7,755 bases of DNA from SAR92 clade bacterium (GTDB lineage Bacteria > Pseudomonadota > Gammaproteobacteria > Pseudomonadales > Porticoccaceae), in contig JABBBF010000199.1 in the NCBI GenBank assembly GCA_018607545.1, positions 1 through 7,755 on the forward strand, read 5' to 3'. Below are positions 6,390-7,755 of this stretch, piece by piece; the first letter of the stretch is position 1, and each line of letters starts with the position of its first letter. Both the position numbers and the translations under genes were made by a program. Below the pieces are notes generated by a model. The model was not told the DNA's origin. It did not search any database and worked only from the letters and a program-made list of their open reading frames with translations.

Positions 6390-7755
6390 CGCGCATTAAG
6401 TTTTGCTAAGGCGCGCACAGCTGCGGCGCTAACCTGTGCCGGAGCCGTACCACCCAGATGATCGCGAGCAGCCACAGAGCCTTCAAGAGTCAACACATCA
6501 AAAACATCGGCGCTAATTTCACTGGAGAATTGCTGTAATTCCTCAAGGGACATCTCCGAAAGATCTTTGTTTTCAGCAATACCATAGGCGACCGACTTGC
6601 CGACAATCTCATGGGAATCTCTAAAGGCAATACCTTTGCCGACCAGATAGTCAGCCAGATCCGTAGCGGTTGAAAAGCCGCGTCTTGCCGCTTCGTACAT
6701 CTCATCCTTGCGCGACTCAATTGCCGGAATCATATCGGCAAAGGCGCGCAGACAGTCGCTCACTGTATCCACCGCATCAAATAGCGGCTCTTTATCTTCC
6801 TGATTATCCTTGTTGTAAGCCAGTGGCTGGCTTTTCATCAAGGTCAGCAGCGCAATTAAATGACCATTAACTCGGCCTGTTTTGCCGCGCACCAGTTCTG
6901 GTACATCGGGATTTTTCTTTTGCGGCATAATTGAAGAGCCGGTGCAGAAGCGGTCGGGCAGGTTGATAAACTGGAACTGAGCCGAGGTCCACAGAACCAA
7001 CTCCTCCGACATGCGCGAGAGGTGAGTCATCAGGATGCTCGAGAAGGCGCAGAACTCAATCGCAAAGTCCCTGTCACTTACCGAGTCCAGAGAGTTCTCC
7101 GTAGGCTTGTCAAAAGACAGTGCCTCGGCAGTGAACTCCCTATTGATCGGATAGGTGGTTCCGGCCAGTGCAGCGGCGCCGAGCGGACTTTGGTTGAGTC
7201 GCTGACGGCAGTCCTGAAGACGGCTGTAGTCGCGCTCGAGCATCTCATTCCAAGCCAGCAAGTGGTGACCAAAAGTCACCGGCTGGGCTGTTTGCAGATG
7301 AGTAAAGCCGGGCATAATGGTATTGGCTTCATTGGCCGCCAACTCAACCATGCCGCGCTGCAGGCGAGTTAAAATCGGTGCAATCTGGTCGATCTGGTCG
7401 CGCAGCCAAAGTTTGATATCTGTGGCTACCTGATCATTGCGCGAGCGTCCGGTATGTAATTTCTTGCCGACAATACCGATTTTATCGGTTAGCGCAGCCT
7501 CGATATTCATATGCACATCTTCAAGGGGCACCGACCAGACAAATTCGCCGGATTCAATCTGTGTCTCGATCTCCTGCAAGCCATTAATAATCTGGTCGCG
7601 CTCATCGGCGGTTAATACACTGGCATTGCAGAGCATTTGCGCATGGGCGATCGAACCCTGAATATCCTGGCGATAGAGGCGCTGATCAAAATTCACAGAA
7701 GCCGTAAAGCGAGCGACAAACTCATCGACCGGTTCGTTAAATCGGCCTCCCCAAG
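6386..7755 (-). CDS. argH: argininosuccinate lyase, 5' end beyond the window
   Basis: ArgH cleaves argininosuccinate to arginine and fumarate, the last step of arginine synthesis, and is a cytoplasmic homotetramer of the fumarase/aspartase superfamily. The superfamily signature [10 protein letters not shown] is encoded at 6940-6911. Other conserved blocks are HTGRSRND (7456-7433) and FTHLQTAQP (7306-7280). The frame stays open to the window edge. Upstream of the GTG at 7696 it encodes [19 protein letters not shown], the conserved ArgH N-terminus, so that GTG is an internal valine and the true start lies about 8-10 codons past base 7755. The visible 455 residues are therefore nearly the whole protein (E. 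coli 457). The stop (6388-6386) overlaps the cyaY stop. Confidence 0.96.
   Translation of the reverse strand, partial: WGGRFNEPVDEFVARFTASVNFDQRLYRQDIQGSIAHAQMLCNASVLTADERDQIINGLQEIETQIESGEFVWSVPLEDVHMNIEAALTDKIGIVGKKLHTGRSRNDQVATDIKLWLRDQIDQIAPILTRLQRGMVELAANEANTIMPGFTHLQTAQPVTFGHHLLAWNEMLERDYSRLQDCRQRLNQSPLGAAALAGTTYPINREFTAEALSFDKPTENSLDSVSDRDFAIEFCAFSSILMTHLSRMSEELVLWTSAQFQFINLPDRFCTGSSIMPQKKNPDVPELVRGKTGRVNGHLIALLTLMKSQPLAYNKDNQEDKEPLFDAVDTVSDCLRAFADMIPAIESRKDEMYEAARRGFSTATDLADYLVGKGIAFRDSHEIVGKSVAYGIAENKDLSEMSLEELQQFSSEISADVFDVLTLEGSVAARDHLGGTAPAQVSAAAVRALAKLNAR

Noticed and set aside
6386..7696. argH starting at the GTG at 7696 (436 residues)
   Set aside because: The frame stays open upstream to the window edge and encodes the conserved ArgH N-terminal block beginning WGGRF, so the GTG is internal and the true start is off-window.

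Overview
The window is a compact stretch of bacterial chromosome that looks like a gammaproteobacterium, probably a marine Cellvibrionales/SAR92-like or pseudomonad-related lineage. That placement is an inference from protein character and from the lptM-lysA-dapF-DUF484 cluster beside a divergent cyaY; it is not a database result. Base composition by eye is near 50% GC inside genes and clearly AT-rich in the first ~220 bases. All seven protein genes belong to well-known core families. There is no sign of phage, insertion sequence, CRISPR array, toxin-antitoxin or defence genes.

Layout, left to right. Bases 1-377 are non-coding and hold three separate short tandem repeats, plus a strong intrinsic terminator (227-265) that ends a transcript entering from the left or an unrecognised small RNA. 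Next is rnr (RNase R, 378-2864, + strand) with a complete catalytic site and a long lysine-rich tail. Facing it 15 bases away is the end of a minus-strand operon read from right to left: lptM (5918-5697), lysA (5690-4431), dapF (4423-3593) and a DUF484 gene (3596-2880). The gaps are 6 and 7 bases and the last junction is an ATGA overlap. A good sigma70-type promoter lies 48-76 bases upstream of lptM. cyaY (6069-6389, + strand) diverges from this operon. The window ends with argH (minus strand, 5' end cut off at base 7755), which converges on cyaY so tightly that the two genes share a CTAG stop palindrome.

Function. LysA and DapF are consecutive last steps of the diaminopimelate/lysine pathway: DapF makes meso-DAP for peptidoglycan and LysA decarboxylates it to lysine. 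LptM is a small lipoprotein linked to outer-membrane LptD maturation, so the operon has an envelope theme. CyaY is the bacterial frataxin (iron/Fe-S), ArgH makes arginine, and RNase R degrades structured RNA.

I found no new biological system. The most useful second-look items are the shared-stop convergent pair, the duplicated elements upstream of rnr, the unassigned terminator, and gene-order breakpoints (no xerC after DUF484, no rlmB after rnr, argH directly against cyaY).
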